This document shows, piece after piece, positions 25,028 through 34,252 of a stretch of 64,000 nt of DNA. The DNA is from Bradyrhizobium macuxiense (GTDB taxonomy: Bacteria; Pseudomonadota; Alphaproteobacteria; Rhizobiales; Xanthobacteraceae). Below the pieces are notes generated by a model that saw only the letters and a list, made by a program, of their open reading frames with translations, was not told the DNA's origin and did not search any database. Numbering within the stretch: the first letter of the stretch is position 1; every line of letters begins with the position of its first letter. The stretch lies in assembly GCF_007993935.1 (NCBI RefSeq), contig NZ_VITY01000020.1:90701-154700 (forward strand), read 5' to 3'. Made by a program: the position numbers and the translations under genes.

Positions 25028-27145
25028 ATGAACTTGACGAGGCGACTGTTCGGATCAATAGCCGGACTGATTTCTATGACGTGCTTGGCGGCAGCGGCCG
25101 ATCAATCCGCCGACGTACGCAAAGAACCGACCAAAGCGCCGCTGGCAAAGAAGGCACCAGCGCCTGAGAAGCCATTCTTTTTCATCAACGACAATCGTAT
25201 CACGGTGGCGAACTTTCCTTCGGTCGCGGTACCGAGTTTTTCCGCCAAGTCCAATCTCATAACCACCGCGTTCACCCACTTCGATGCCTGGGCCTACGGT
25301 ACAAACACTTTTTCGTTGCTGAGGAATCAGTGGGATCATTCGGCTCCAATGACTCCATGCGTGGGACCTGCAATCGGCTTTCCTGTCGGTCAGTGCGCCG
25401 GAGCCACACAAAACATCGCCTCCCTTCGCAGTACGCTGGGTTGGAACGAACTGTTTGGCACGAATGCATTCTCCGCTGGTCCGTTGACCAACATCTCGTT
25501 CTTGGGCGGGGCAGATGTAATGGTCTCGAATGTGGGTGCTGCAGTCAGCCAAACAGCAGTCGTTGCCGGCTTGCAGTTTGGATTTGCCTTGCCCTACAAG
25601 GGCTATCTCAACATTAGCCCGCTCTATTTCCAGCGATGGCAGTACAACTCCATTTTTGGCGATCCGAGCGTTGTTGGCGCCGTCTTTGCTCCCAGGCCGC
25701 CGTACAGCTTCCTTCCAGACGGAATCGCAAAATTTGATCCGACTTGGGGCGTCGATCTGAATTACTACATGGACCTCGGCTTTTTGCCGCCGTCTCTTCA
25801 GTACTTCGCGATCAGCGGGCGAGCTGTCGTGCGCGGTGCGGACGGTACAGGCGGCTATAACCGCAACCCGGCCTACGATCATGTTGTCGGCTATGCGCTA
25901 GAACCGATCAGGTTGACATTGGATGCCGGCAAGCTGTTCTGGGGGCCACAGTATGCTCACCTCGTAGATGTGTGGGCAGCTTGGCGATACGACCGAAATA
26001 TCACGGGATTCAATCCTTCTGTCGATCCGAACTGCGTCACGAACAAAGTGCCCAACGGAAGCTGCAATGACAGCGGCATTTACTACGGCATGACCATGAA
26101 GCTTGGTGCGGAGATTCCGGGCACGCCGTCTACTTCCGCCTTTGGGCTTCCGTTCGTGAAAAGCGTAGACAACATGTTGACCGTTGGCGTGCTGCCGAAC
26201 GCAACCTCGCCCGGTGCGACGGACAAGACGATCAAGCAGGTTTATGCCTTCACGCATAACGATGTCTGGTCCTACGGAACGAATCAAGTGTACGCAGAGC
26301 TTTTGAAGTCCGATGGGCGGGACCCAGCTGCTCCGTGTTCGCAGGCCTACAACAAGCCCGTGTTCGGTCAGAACGGCCCTTGCATGGGTGAATATGAAAT
26401 GAACGCAAAGCTGCGCAGCACGTTCGGCTTCAACGAAGTGTTCAACACCACCGCCTTCAGGGCGGGACCGTTGCGCAATGTTTCGCTGGAGCTTGGTGGT
26501 GATTTCCGCTCCACGCAACTCTATTCGTCACCTGACAGGAAGGCGATCGTGGCTGGTTTGCAGTTTGCGTTCGACCTTCCTTACAAGGGCTATTTGAACG
26601 TTGCACCGCTCTACTATCAAGAATGGAACCATTCCACCTTCGCTTACCCCAACAATGTTGGAAACTCGCCGTTCGGCCTCGTATTTGGTTCGCCGAGATA
26701 TGTGGGCTTGCTACCTGCGGGCTTTACTGGGACGGTCGACGGCAATCTGCACTATCGACCGACCTGGGCCCTGGAAATTGACTACGGCGGAGAACTTGGA
26801 TTCCTGCCGGAGAACCTTCGATACTTCTCATGGAGTGGGCACGCCGGGATCTACGGGGCGAAAGGCAATGGTGCGTATGGCGGATATACTCTTCCGTCGA
26901 GTTGGAACACCGCAACCGAATATAATCTCGAACCAATTCGGCTGACGTTCGACGTGAGCAAGGCCGTATGGGGACCGAAATATTCGCATTTCCTCGAAAC
27001 TTTCGTCGCCTATCGATACTGGAAGAACAAGTACGGTTTCGATGGAAGCAATCCGGCCAGCCCCGTGTGCTCCTTTGCTAACGGTGCCAGCAATAACAGC
27101 TGCACAGAACAAACCGTCTATGCGGGCATTACATCCAAATTCTAG
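25028..27145 (+). CDS. tandem-repeat outer-membrane beta-barrel protein
   Basis: A 705-residue protein with a signal peptide (MNLTRRLFGSIAGLISM, cleavage near AAA). The rest consists of two homologous halves of about 300 residues. Half one (about 80-385) has FTHFDAWAYGTN, RSTLGWNELFGTNAF, VAGLQFGFALPYKGYLN and LEPIRLTLDAGKLFWGP. Half two (about 400-705) repeats them as FTHNDVWSYGTN, RSTFGFNEVFNTTAF, VAGLQFAFDLPYKGYLN and LEPIRLTFDVSKAVWGP. Alternating aromatic strands and a C-terminal Phe (TSKF) fit an outer-membrane barrel, perhaps Tsx-like. AAGGGGGA precedes the ATG, and a terminator follows at 27192. It may let a hydrophobic or aromatic nutrient through the outer membrane. Confidence 0.85.
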   Translation: MNLTRRLFGSIAGLISMTCLAAAADQSADVRKEPTKAPLAKKAPAPEKPFFFINDNRITVANFPSVAVPSFSAKSNLITTAFTHFDAWAYGTNTFSLLRNQWDHSAPMTPCVGPAIGFPVGQCAGATQNIASLRSTLGWNELFGTNAFSAGPLTNISFLGGADVMVSNVGAAVSQTAVVAGLQFGFALPYKGYLNISPLYFQRWQYNSIFGDPSVVGAVFAPRPPYSFLPDGIAKFDPTWGVDLNYYMDLGFLPPSLQYFAISGRAVVRGADGTGGYNRNPAYDHVVGYALEPIRLTLDAGKLFWGPQYAHLVDVWAAWRYDRNITGFNPSVDPNCVTNKVPNGSCNDSGIYYGMTMKLGAEIPGTPSTSAFGLPFVKSVDNMLTVGVLPNATSPGATDKTIKQVYAFTHNDVWSYGTNQVYAELLKSDGRDPAAPCSQAYNKPVFGQNGPCMGEYEMNAKLRSTFGFNEVFNTTAFRAGPLRNVSLELGGDFRSTQLYSSPDRKAIVAGLQFAFDLPYKGYLNVAPLYYQEWNHSTFAYPNNVGNSPFGLVFGSPRYVGLLPAGFTGTVDGNLHYRPTWALEIDYGGELGFLPENLRYFSWSGHAGIYGAKGNGAYGGYTLPSSWNTATEYNLEPIRLTFDVSKAVWGPKYSHFLETFVAYRYWKNKYGFDGSNPASPVCSFANGASNNSCTEQTVYAGITSKF

Positions 27146-27191
27146 GAGAGCTGTTACCTCAACAAGAACCATAACGATTACCTGAGCGACT

Positions 27192-27223
27192 GCCGGTGTG
27201 GATGTCCCCACACCGGCTTTTTT
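27192..27223 (+). terminator. intrinsic terminator of the barrel-protein gene
   Basis: A 10-bp perfect stem (GCCGGTGTGG, 27192-27201, with its complement 27208-27217, loop ATGTCC) is followed by six T. It lies 46 bases after the stop codon of the tandem barrel gene. Confidence 0.9.
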
Positions 27224-27906
27224 CTTCCAAACCGGCAATTGCGCTTCGCTGCGATGCTTGCCGGTGACAGACCTGCCGATCGGCTCGCAACACCTGGGCG
27301 CACTCCATTTGCCGCGACGTTTGTGACGTTAACGCCGGTAAGTGCGGTTCGATGAACCGGTATTCGCAACGATCCGAGACGTCATCCCCTATCCGGTTGC
27401 GCGGGAGAGCGACAGGTTTGAGAGCGGCTCGTGAAGCTCACTCTCGAGCTTTGCCGAGCAGTCGCGGCATTGGCGAGCCGATCGCTTGGAGCTACGGGCT
27501 CGGCCTGAATAGTGGCGACCAAATGTACCTCCGACGCACGGAGCTGAAATGAAGGAGCACCGGCAGCGCCGGCGGCCCGCCCATGGCAATTGCTAATGCA
27601 CGCGTTGGTTGGTCGGCGACCAAAATCTCGATTCCGTGCCGCGTTGAGCCTCAAGGACAGCCTGATCCGCAGTTTCGCCAGGCCTGAGTCCCACGATGGT
27701 CCCCATCGCCGACGGTGGCCATTTTCACCTAGACTGTCATTTGGGCCCTTGCAGATCCTTCGGGGCCCAAACTCCTTCGTCCGGTAACGTTCCACCTTGC
27801 GCGATTGCCGCATCCCGACGGCATCGCCCGCGTACTTCCCATTGGCTGTTCTCCGGGGACTGCATCGGCGGTCGGCTGACAGCGACTATAAGTCAATCGC
27901 ACCAAG
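27224..27906. other. gene-poor region, probably decayed sequence
   Basis: About 680 bases with open frames on both strands but no recognisable protein. Because the DNA just downstream is a decayed acyl-CoA dehydrogenase gene, this part may hold its lost N-terminus or other debris. Nothing specific can be supported. Confidence 0.4.
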
Positions 27907-28458
27907 ATGAGGGCGACCAACGGCACGCAGGCGGACTGGATTCTGCTTGCTGGTGAACGTATAACAGGACGACCCAAAATCATCGCAATACGGCGTGATC
28001 TGCGTCCCGATGGACAAGTGCGGCATGGCGACTGCCCCTCAGTTCAAGAAGGTCGGTATGCAGTCATCGGGAACGACGTAGATCTCCTTCGAGGATGTCC
28101 GACTGCCGCGGGTCAATCGTATCCCGGAAGACGGGAAAGAGCTTCGTCTACCAGACGTCGTGGTTCCAACTCGAGCGCCTCGGGGGCGCTGCCGTCCAAC
28201 TGCGGGCGTCTGAACGGATCGGCGATCTCACGCGAGTAAGCCGCCAACCACTCCATCTTCGGGCAACACGTGCTCGATTTGCAGAATGTATCCTTCCGCT
28301 TGTGCGAGCTCGAAACTGAGGTCGAATCACTGCATTCGCTCGTCTATGGGGCCGCGGAACCCGTACAGGGCCGAGGGGCCGAAGAAGTGCCTACTGCAGC
28401 CTTCACGAAGGCGAAATCCGGTCAAGCAGCCTCTGTGACCGAACCGCCGATAGCCTGA
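27907..28458 (+). pseudogene. acyl-CoA dehydrogenase pseudogene
   Basis: Fragments of an acyl-CoA dehydrogenase appear in order but in changing frames. TNGTQADWILLAGERI (the NG.QADW strand) comes first; then in another frame SSQYGVICVPMDKCGMAT and KKVGMQSSGTT, a stop codon (TAG), and ISFEDVRLPRVNRIPEDGKE, the classic FEDVxVP segment. A shifted frame gives SFVYQTSWFQLERLGGAAVQ, and a further shift gives LDLQNVSFRLCELETEVESL, the helix after FGRPI.DFQ. At least one stop and several frameshifts make it non-functional. The N-terminal part is not recognisable. Confidence 0.8.
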
Positions 28459-28774
28459 CTCCCTTGGGTTTGGAGAGCGACTTAACGACAAGCATAATGC
28501 CACGTAACGACCTCAACCAATGCATCGATCCTAGTCGACCTCACATGGTGGAGCGGTCTTGACCTCGACCAGTAGACTGCAGGCTCGGCGTCGAGCACGA
28601 TCGATTGGGCCTCAAGCTCTTCTTGTTTCGGATGAGGCCAGCTCGACTAAAACAAGCGTATGACAATCCAGGCAAGCGGCTGGGTTTATTGCCCGTACTC
28701 AGCTAGCCTTGGCGGGACGGATTGCAGTTTCACAAGCAAGTCAATTCCCAGCAGCGGGGCCAACGGGAGCAAAG
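28459..28774. other. intergenic stretch upstream of an IclR gene
   Basis: A 316-base gap between the acyl-CoA dehydrogenase pseudogene and the IclR gene. No gene was recognised; the IclR promoter should lie here. Confidence 0.4.
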
Positions 28775-29635
28775 ATGCCAAAGAAGGATACCCCTGGCAA
28801 ACAGAAGCCGTTGGGCGTTCAATCGGCGACGGTCGGCCTTCGGGTGCTCAAGGTTCTGATCGAAAGTCGCAAACCTATGTATCTACGCGATATTGCCGCC
28901 GCCGCGGACATGGCGGCCAGCAATGTCTATCGCTACCTTGTGAGCTTTGCGGACGCAGGGATGACGTTGCAGGATTCCGCCACGGGACGCTACGATCTTG
29001 GACCGCTCGCAATCCAGCTCGGGTTGGCCGCGCTGCGGCGCGTCGACGCCATCGATGTCGCGTTACAAAGCCTCCCAAAACTGACCGAAGCTGCTCGAAC
29101 GGACGCCCATCTATCTATCTGGGGTACGGCCGGACCAACGGTGCTACGTTGGCGCGGCGGACCGGATGATGTTGTTGTGAAAGTCAGCGAGGGCCTGGTA
29201 TTGCCGCTGATCTCCTCAGCCACGGGGCGGGTCTGGTGTGCGTTTCAAAGCTCGGAGTTGCTGAAGCCACTCCTCGATCGCGAAATCGCTTCAGCAGCGT
29301 CGAAGGAGGGCATCGCAAAGGATGAAATACGGAACAGGCTATCCAAGCTCGTGGACGACATCGTTCATAGCGGGGTCTCGTTCTCGAGAGGCGAGCGACG
29401 GGCCGGAATAGATGCCCTCTCCGCCCCTGTTTTCGACAGGGACGGAAAGATCGTGTTAACGGTTACCCTCCTGGGAACGGAAGGAAGGATCGGGTCGGAG
29501 CCGGGGAGCGGACCACTGAAGGAATTGCGGGCAACGACCCAGGAGATTTCGAGAGGGATCGGAGCCGGGCAGGATCTCCTATCGCGATTTGATGCCGCTG
29601 CCGGGCCTACAAAGGCGCTCGGCTCGTCCACTTAG
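28775..29635 (+). CDS. IclR-family transcriptional regulator
   Basis: A 286-residue IclR regulator. The winged helix-turn-helix spans about residues 15-75 (TVGLRVLKVLIESRKPMYLRDIAAAADM, SNVYRYLVSFADAGM, GRYDLGPLAIQLGLAALRR). The effector domain contains HLSIWGTAGPTVLRW and LPLISSATGRVWCAF and ends VFDRDGKIVLTVTLLG. GGGAG precedes the ATG at 28775. It resembles the IclR protein encoded at 44115-45023 (HLSVWGTFGPTVVRW), so the two are likely paralogues sensing related acids. It converges with, and overlaps by four bases, the Liv binding-protein gene, so it may control that transport operon or the ring hydroxylase region. Confidence 0.92.
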   Translation: MPKKDTPGKQKPLGVQSATVGLRVLKVLIESRKPMYLRDIAAAADMAASNVYRYLVSFADAGMTLQDSATGRYDLGPLAIQLGLAALRRVDAIDVALQSLPKLTEAARTDAHLSIWGTAGPTVLRWRGGPDDVVVKVSEGLVLPLISSATGRVWCAFQSSELLKPLLDREIASAASKEGIAKDEIRNRLSKLVDDIVHSGVSFSRGERRAGIDALSAPVFDRDGKIVLTVTLLGTEGRIGSEPGSGPLKELRATTQEISRGIGAGQDLLSRFDAAAGPTKALGSST

Positions 29636-30837
29636 TTCACCGGCGGGCGAATCTCGCCGAAATCGTCGAACGCACGGTTGACGAGCCGACCGCCGTCATC
29701 AACGACTTTGCGAAGGTATACACGCTGAACAATTTCTCTCGTTTCCGGATCGATGCTGACCCGCCCACGCGGGCTTTCCCAGGAGAAGTCCCTTATCGAA
29801 TCGATGGGATCCGCTCCGGCCCGCCTGTCACCTGCCGTATCGATCATCCGAAACACGAGTTGCATCCCGTCATAGGCTTGAACGTTAAACGGGGACGGCA
29901 GAAACTCTGAACCGTACTTGTTCTGCAGGCCAGTTACGAAACTCGCGTTCTTGGCGCTCTTCAAGTCCGGCCCGTAGACAAATGAGGTCTCGATTCCCAC
30001 CGCGCCGGCACCGATCGCCTTGAGATTGGTTTCGTCGAGTTCTCCCGTACCGAACAGCTCGATACCTCTGCTGCGCAGTCCCTTGCCAAGGTAATCCCGC
30101 ACGAAGTTAACTCCAAACGGTCCGACCTTGAAGAACATGAACACAGCATCGGGCGAGACGTCTTGGATGCGTTGAAGATAGCTGGATGGATCGGACGTTC
30201 CAAGCGGCACCTTGAGCGTGTCCAGCACGGCTCCTCCCGACTCGGTTAAGCCGGCTGAGAAAGAGGACGCGGCATCGTAGCCAGGCGCAAAATCGTGAAT
30301 GATGATGACGACGCGCTTTTTCCCATCGACGCCCAGCCGTTTTCCGAGGGGATAAGAGATCGCCCATTGCGTAAAGCCGGCCCGAACGAAGTACGGAGAC
30401 TTCTTGGTCACGCCGGACGTGCCGGAATTGAAGATAACGAAAGGGATCTTGGCCTGGTTGACGACGTCGGCAACGGCCAAGACTGCGGGAGTTGTATCCA
30501 AACCCGCCAGGTACTTGACATTCTCTCGCACGACCAGTTCCTGCGCGAGTTGGCGAACCCGCTGAAGCGAAGCGTCACCCGTATCGCGGAGCACAATCTC
30601 GATATCATTCTTACCGGTGGCTTTGCCGCGTTCTTCCAACGCCAAATCAACACCCTGCTTCATGCGCTCTCCGAACTCCGCTGCCGTCCCGGAAATCGGC
30701 AGAAGTAATCCTACTTTTACGCTCTCGGACGCGTTGCCATAGCTCGCGGACCAGCCCAGAAACCCTACGGATAGGATCGTCCAAAGCAACCAGCGCCGCC
30801 CGGCCGACTTCACATCACGTTGTTCATACCGCTGCAT
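29632..30837 (-). CDS. branched-chain/aromatic-type ABC substrate-binding protein
   Basis: A 401-residue periplasmic binding protein of the LivJ-like class (type I fold). After a signal/anchor region (RRWLLWTILSVGFLGWSASYGNAS) the mature protein starts VKVGLLLPISGTAAEFGERMKQGVDLA, the family hallmark. FVIFNSGTSG, AYDGMQLVFRMID and SPRGRVSIDPETREIVQ also fit. The ATG at 30837 follows AGGGGA and overlaps the upstream ATPase gene by 14 bases. It is the last gene of the Liv operon, an unusual but known order. Such proteins in soil bacteria often bind aromatic acids or amides; the ligand is not known. Confidence 0.92.
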   Translation of the reverse strand: MQRYEQRDVKSAGRRWLLWTILSVGFLGWSASYGNASESVKVGLLLPISGTAAEFGERMKQGVDLALEERGKATGKNDIEIVLRDTGDASLQRVRQLAQELVVRENVKYLAGLDTTPAVLAVADVVNQAKIPFVIFNSGTSGVTKKSPYFVRAGFTQWAISYPLGKRLGVDGKKRVVIIIHDFAPGYDAASSFSAGLTESGGAVLDTLKVPLGTSDPSSYLQRIQDVSPDAVFMFFKVGPFGVNFVRDYLGKGLRSRGIELFGTGELDETNLKAIGAGAVGIETSFVYGPDLKSAKNASFVTGLQNKYGSEFLPSPFNVQAYDGMQLVFRMIDTAGDRRAGADPIDSIRDFSWESPRGRVSIDPETREIVQRVYLRKVVDDGGRLVNRAFDDFGEIRPPVN

Positions 30838-31570
30838 GTTTCGTCCCCTGCTTCGTTTCGGCTCCTGTTGCATCGAGACCAATGAGGGAAGCGAGGAGAT
30901 CCGTTCGCAACGCAAGTGCTTGCGACGCGCCCTCCCACACGGCCGCGCCGTGGTCCAAAATCATTGCGCGCTCCGTGATCTCAAGAGCGAGGTCGGTCCT
31001 GTGCTCGACGAGAACGCTTGTTAATCCGCTCCTTTTGCGCACGGCCTGCAAGGCCTCGACGATAACGTCTACTATAACGGGGGCGAGACCCTCAAATGGC
31101 TCATCCAGGAGCAAGACGTGAGGATTGGTCACGAGCGCGCGACCAAGCGCGAGCATCTGCTGCTCTCCTCCCGAAAGCCTGTCGCCCAAATTCCTTCTCC
31201 TGCGCGCAAGCGGAGGGAACAGCTCGTAAATGTCGGTGGCACTCCACTGCCCGTGTCGCTGAGCGACCGCGAGGTTTTCATCAACCGTCAGTGACGGAAA
31301 GATTTCACGCTCTTGCGGAACAAGCGCCAGACCCGACCGAGCCCGACGAAAAGGCAGCATACGCTCCAACCGCAGGTCGCCCAGAGTTATCGAACCGCTA
31401 TGCTGGGTGATTAAGCCGAGAATGGACAGAAGAAGTGTTGTCTTGCCTACGCCATTTCTACCCAACACGGCCATAGAGGATCCGGCCTCGATCCGCATCG
31501 ATAGTCCGGTCAGAATAGGCACGTCACCATATCCGCTCGTCAGCGCTTCCACCGACAGTGGCTTAGACAT
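30824..31570 (-). CDS. livF: Liv-type ABC transporter ATPase, LivF
   Basis: A 248-residue ATPase of the LivF subgroup. It has SGYGDVPILTGLSM at the N-terminus, Walker A GRNGVGKTT, LALVPQEREIFPSLTV, signature LSGGEQQMLALGRAL, Walker B LLLDEPFEGLAP and the switch region LVEHRTDLA. It overlaps the LivG gene by eight bases and the binding-protein gene by 14, so all are made from one transcript. It pairs with LivG to power import through LivH and LivM. Confidence 0.95.
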   Translation of the reverse strand: MSKPLSVEALTSGYGDVPILTGLSMRIEAGSSMAVLGRNGVGKTTLLLSILGLITQHSGSITLGDLRLERMLPFRRARSGLALVPQEREIFPSLTVDENLAVAQRHGQWSATDIYELFPPLARRRRNLGDRLSGGEQQMLALGRALVTNPHVLLLDEPFEGLAPVIVDVIVEALQAVRKRSGLTSVLVEHRTDLALEITERAMILDHGAAVWEGASQALALRTDLLASLIGLDATGAETKQGTKHAAV

Positions 31571-32318
31571 GGCGTCGCCCTAGATATACGTCGCGAACTT
31601 CGCGGTCCGAGCGCACCTCGTCGACGGTTCCGGTCCGCAACAAGCGCCCCTGGACGAGAACGCTGATACTCTCAGCATACTCAAAGACGAGTTCCATATC
31701 ATGCTCCACGATCAGGACCGCGATATGCTTGGGGAGCGCTCTAAGCACTCTAACAAGAACAGAGATCTCCTGGCGTGAAAGACCGGCCGCGGGCTCGTCC
31801 AGCAAGAGCACCTTCGGCTTCAGCGCGAGCGCGAGCGCGATCTCGACGAGGCGCCTCTTGCCATAAGCCAGGTGAGAGACTTTCACGGTCCCCAACTCAA
31901 CGAGTCCCAATGTTGAAAGCAGCCTTTCGATCTCGACTGCAATCAAGCTGCGATGGTCGACCGTCAATCCGAAGCTGCGGTGCAGGCCTCGGGCTGCCAA
32001 TGCAGCGAGCCTCACGTTGTCGATCACCGTGAGATCTGGGAACAACGAATTGATCTGGAACGTGCGTACCAGACCCTGGCGCACGCGCTGCTGAATAGAA
32101 TGCCGGACGATATTTGTCCCCTCCAGAGAGACGGTGCCACTCGAAGGACGCAGCACGCCCGTGATCTGATGGATCAAAGACGTCTTTCCGGCGCCGTTCG
32201 GCCCGATCAAAGCTCTCCGATGGCCTACCGGCAGATGAAAACTCACCTCTTGAGTTACACGCAGCGCTCCAAAATTCTTGCAAAGGTCAACGACCTGGAG
32301 GGCTGGAGATTGGATCAT
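31563..32318 (-). CDS. livG: Liv-type ABC transporter ATPase, LivG
   Basis: A 251-residue ATPase of the LivG subgroup: LCKNFGALRVTQEVSF, Walker A GPNGAGKTS, LVRTFQINSLFPDLTVIDNV, the family-typical LAYGKRRLVEIALALA replacing the usual signature, Walker B LLLDEPAAGLS and LIVEHDMELVF. Its ATG overlaps the stop of the LivM gene by four bases. It works with LivF as the motor of the Liv-type importer. Confidence 0.95.
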   Translation of the reverse strand: MIQSPALQVVDLCKNFGALRVTQEVSFHLPVGHRRALIGPNGAGKTSLIHQITGVLRPSSGTVSLEGTNIVRHSIQQRVRQGLVRTFQINSLFPDLTVIDNVRLAALAARGLHRSFGLTVDHRSLIAVEIERLLSTLGLVELGTVKVSHLAYGKRRLVEIALALALKPKVLLLDEPAAGLSRQEISVLVRVLRALPKHIAVLIVEHDMELVFEYAESISVLVQGRLLRTGTVDEVRSDREVRDVYLGRRHV

Positions 32319-33322
32319 CCCATCCTCCTTCCCAACGCCGTCAAAACTCCCGCGAGCCCTGTCGGGGCAAACCTGACTGCCAGGATCAAGAGAACACCAA
32401 CAAACAGCAACCAGTTCTTAGGATCGACACTCGCAGCCTGATCGGAGATGACCACGAAGACAATCGCGCCGATTACGGCGCCGTACAATCTGCCTACCCC
32501 GCCGAGTATCAGCATCACCATCGCATTCCCCGAGACGACGAAGCTGAGACTATCGGTACCCACCACCCCCGAAATCTGGGCCGAAAGCGCGCCTGCCAAA
32601 CCGGCCAGAGCCGCAGAGATCACATACACAGCAACCAGGCAGCGGTGGGTTCCGATGCCCAGCAGTGCGGCGCGCGTAACGTTACCCTTGATACCGCGCA
32701 AGCTCAGCCCGAAAGGCGATTCGACGATAAATCGACAGATCGCAAGCCCAACGATTAACACGGTTGCGGAATAGAAGTAGGCGGTCTTGCCAGCCAGGTC
32801 GAACTGGAAGAGCCCAAAGATTGGAGCAATCGAGTAACCCGACAGACCGTCCGCGCCCCCCGTGATCGAAGTGGCGGTGTTCGCAATCTCCTGTATGACA
32901 GAGGCGACCGCGAGAGTGAGCATTAAGAGGCTAAGACCGCCGGTGCGAAGTATGACTTCACCCGATAGGTAGCCGACAAGCGCGCCCGCAATCGCGCCGA
33001 CCGCTAGACCAATGATCGGATCCGTTCCGACGTGCAGCGCATAGAGTCCGGCAGCGTAAGCTCCGATGCCGAAGAATGCGGCTTGGCCGAGCGTCTCAAT
33101 TCCGGCGTACCCGACAATGAGGTCAAGCGACAGTACAAAGATGGCCGTCACCAAAGCGGTGCTGGCAAGGGCAAGATAATCCTGCCCAAAGGCGTAAAAG
33201 ATCATCACCGCAGCGAGAACCGCAAACTCGACACGCCAAGCGCTTACCGTGCGCGTGATAAGGCTGTTGGCGACCGCGGACGCTGCGACGTCCAATGTCG
33301 CGCTTGGCTCTGGGCTGTTCAT
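32315..33322 (-). CDS. livM: Liv-type ABC transporter permease, LivM
   Basis: A 335-residue membrane protein with about nine or ten hydrophobic helices. LivM features are VLSLDLIVGYAGIETLGQAAFFGIGAY, the conserved GLSGY-like DGLSGYSIAP, the coupling loop SPFGLSLRGIKGN and AGLAGALSAQISG. The ATG at 33322 overlaps the LivH stop by four bases; the upstream extension of the reading frame lies inside the LivH gene and is rejected. It forms the membrane channel together with LivH. Confidence 0.94.
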   Translation of the reverse strand: MNSPEPSATLDVAASAVANSLITRTVSAWRVEFAVLAAVMIFYAFGQDYLALASTALVTAIFVLSLDLIVGYAGIETLGQAAFFGIGAYAAGLYALHVGTDPIIGLAVGAIAGALVGYLSGEVILRTGGLSLLMLTLAVASVIQEIANTATSITGGADGLSGYSIAPIFGLFQFDLAGKTAYFYSATVLIVGLAICRFIVESPFGLSLRGIKGNVTRAALLGIGTHRCLVAVYVISAALAGLAGALSAQISGVVGTDSLSFVVSGNAMVMLILGGVGRLYGAVIGAIVFVVISDQAASVDPKNWLLFVGVLLILAVRFAPTGLAGVLTALGRRMG

Positions 33323-34182
33323 CTGTGTTGCCCCAGTAGGCCCCGGGGACGCATCAGGAGAATCCCTGCTGCGATCGCGTAGATAGCGGCACCTCCCATG
33401 GCTGGCAGCAAGTAGCGAGAATACGTGTCGAGTAAGCCGACCAAGATCGCCGCGAGAAGTGAACCTTCGAGACTTCCCAAGCCACCGACGGCTACGACCA
33501 ACAATACAGGAACCAGATATATCAGCGCATATGTGGGCTCCAACGGATACATCGATGTACCCAACGCACCTCCGAGAGCGGCTAGTCCGCATCCCGCAAC
33601 GAATGCCGAGCTAACGATTGCATCGACATTGCTACCGATACACTGTGCCATGCGCGGGTTGTCAATTGCAGCACGGAGGCGCGCTCCGTAGTTCGTGAAC
33701 CGAATCACGAACCAAATGGCTCCCGCTACCAAAAGGCTAAGAGCCACGAGGAACAATCGATAAATAGGGATCGCGAATGCACCCAGGAAGTAGTTCCCAC
33801 TCAAAACTTCCGGGATCGGCAGCGCCCTGATCGACGCTCCAAAAATGAGATTCACTGCGGCCACCATGACAAACGTCAGGCCGATAGTCAGCATGACCTG
33901 TTGGAGTTGGGATACTTCGCGGGCCCAGCGATAAACGGTTCGGTCCAACAGAAGCGCCAGCAACATCGTGCCCACCAGTGCGATCGGCGTGGCCTCCAGC
34001 AAGCCCAGCTTGAGATTCGTGACTGCGAAAAGCGCTATGTATCCACCGAGCATTGCGAAACCGCAATGCGCAAGGTTTGCAATCCTCATCAAGCCGAGCG
34101 TCAAGGTGAGGCCAGCGGATAGAAGAAAGAGGATGAGACCAAAGGACAGCCCATTGATCGTGAGGACCACAAACGACGCCAC
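33319..34182 (-). CDS. livH: Liv-type ABC transporter permease, LivH
   Basis: A 287-residue permease starting VASFVVLTINGLSFGLILFLLSAGLTLTLGL in the genome reading (GTG as first codon). LivH hallmarks are LTLGLMRIANLAHCGFAMLGGYIA, FTNYGARLRAAIDNPRMAQCIG (coupling helix) and VVAVGGLGSLEGSLLAAILVGLLD. GGAG sits 8 bases before the GTG at 34182; another GTG at 34206 is possible. It is the first gene of the operon livH-livM-livG-livF-binding protein, so the promoter lies just upstream, near the 3' end of the VOC-family gene. Confidence 0.9.
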   Translation of the reverse strand: MASFVVLTINGLSFGLILFLLSAGLTLTLGLMRIANLAHCGFAMLGGYIALFAVTNLKLGLLEATPIALVGTMLLALLLDRTVYRWAREVSQLQQVMLTIGLTFVMVAAVNLIFGASIRALPIPEVLSGNYFLGAFAIPIYRLFLVALSLLVAGAIWFVIRFTNYGARLRAAIDNPRMAQCIGSNVDAIVSSAFVAGCGLAALGGALGTSMYPLEPTYALIYLVPVLLVVAVGGLGSLEGSLLAAILVGLLDTYSRYLLPAMGGAAIYAIAAGILLMRPRGLLGQHR

Positions 34183-34252
34183 GGTTGGATCTCCGCTCGG
34201 GCACACAACTTACACGCCGCTAGCGCGGCTCTGGCCGATGTAGAGCGCAGGA

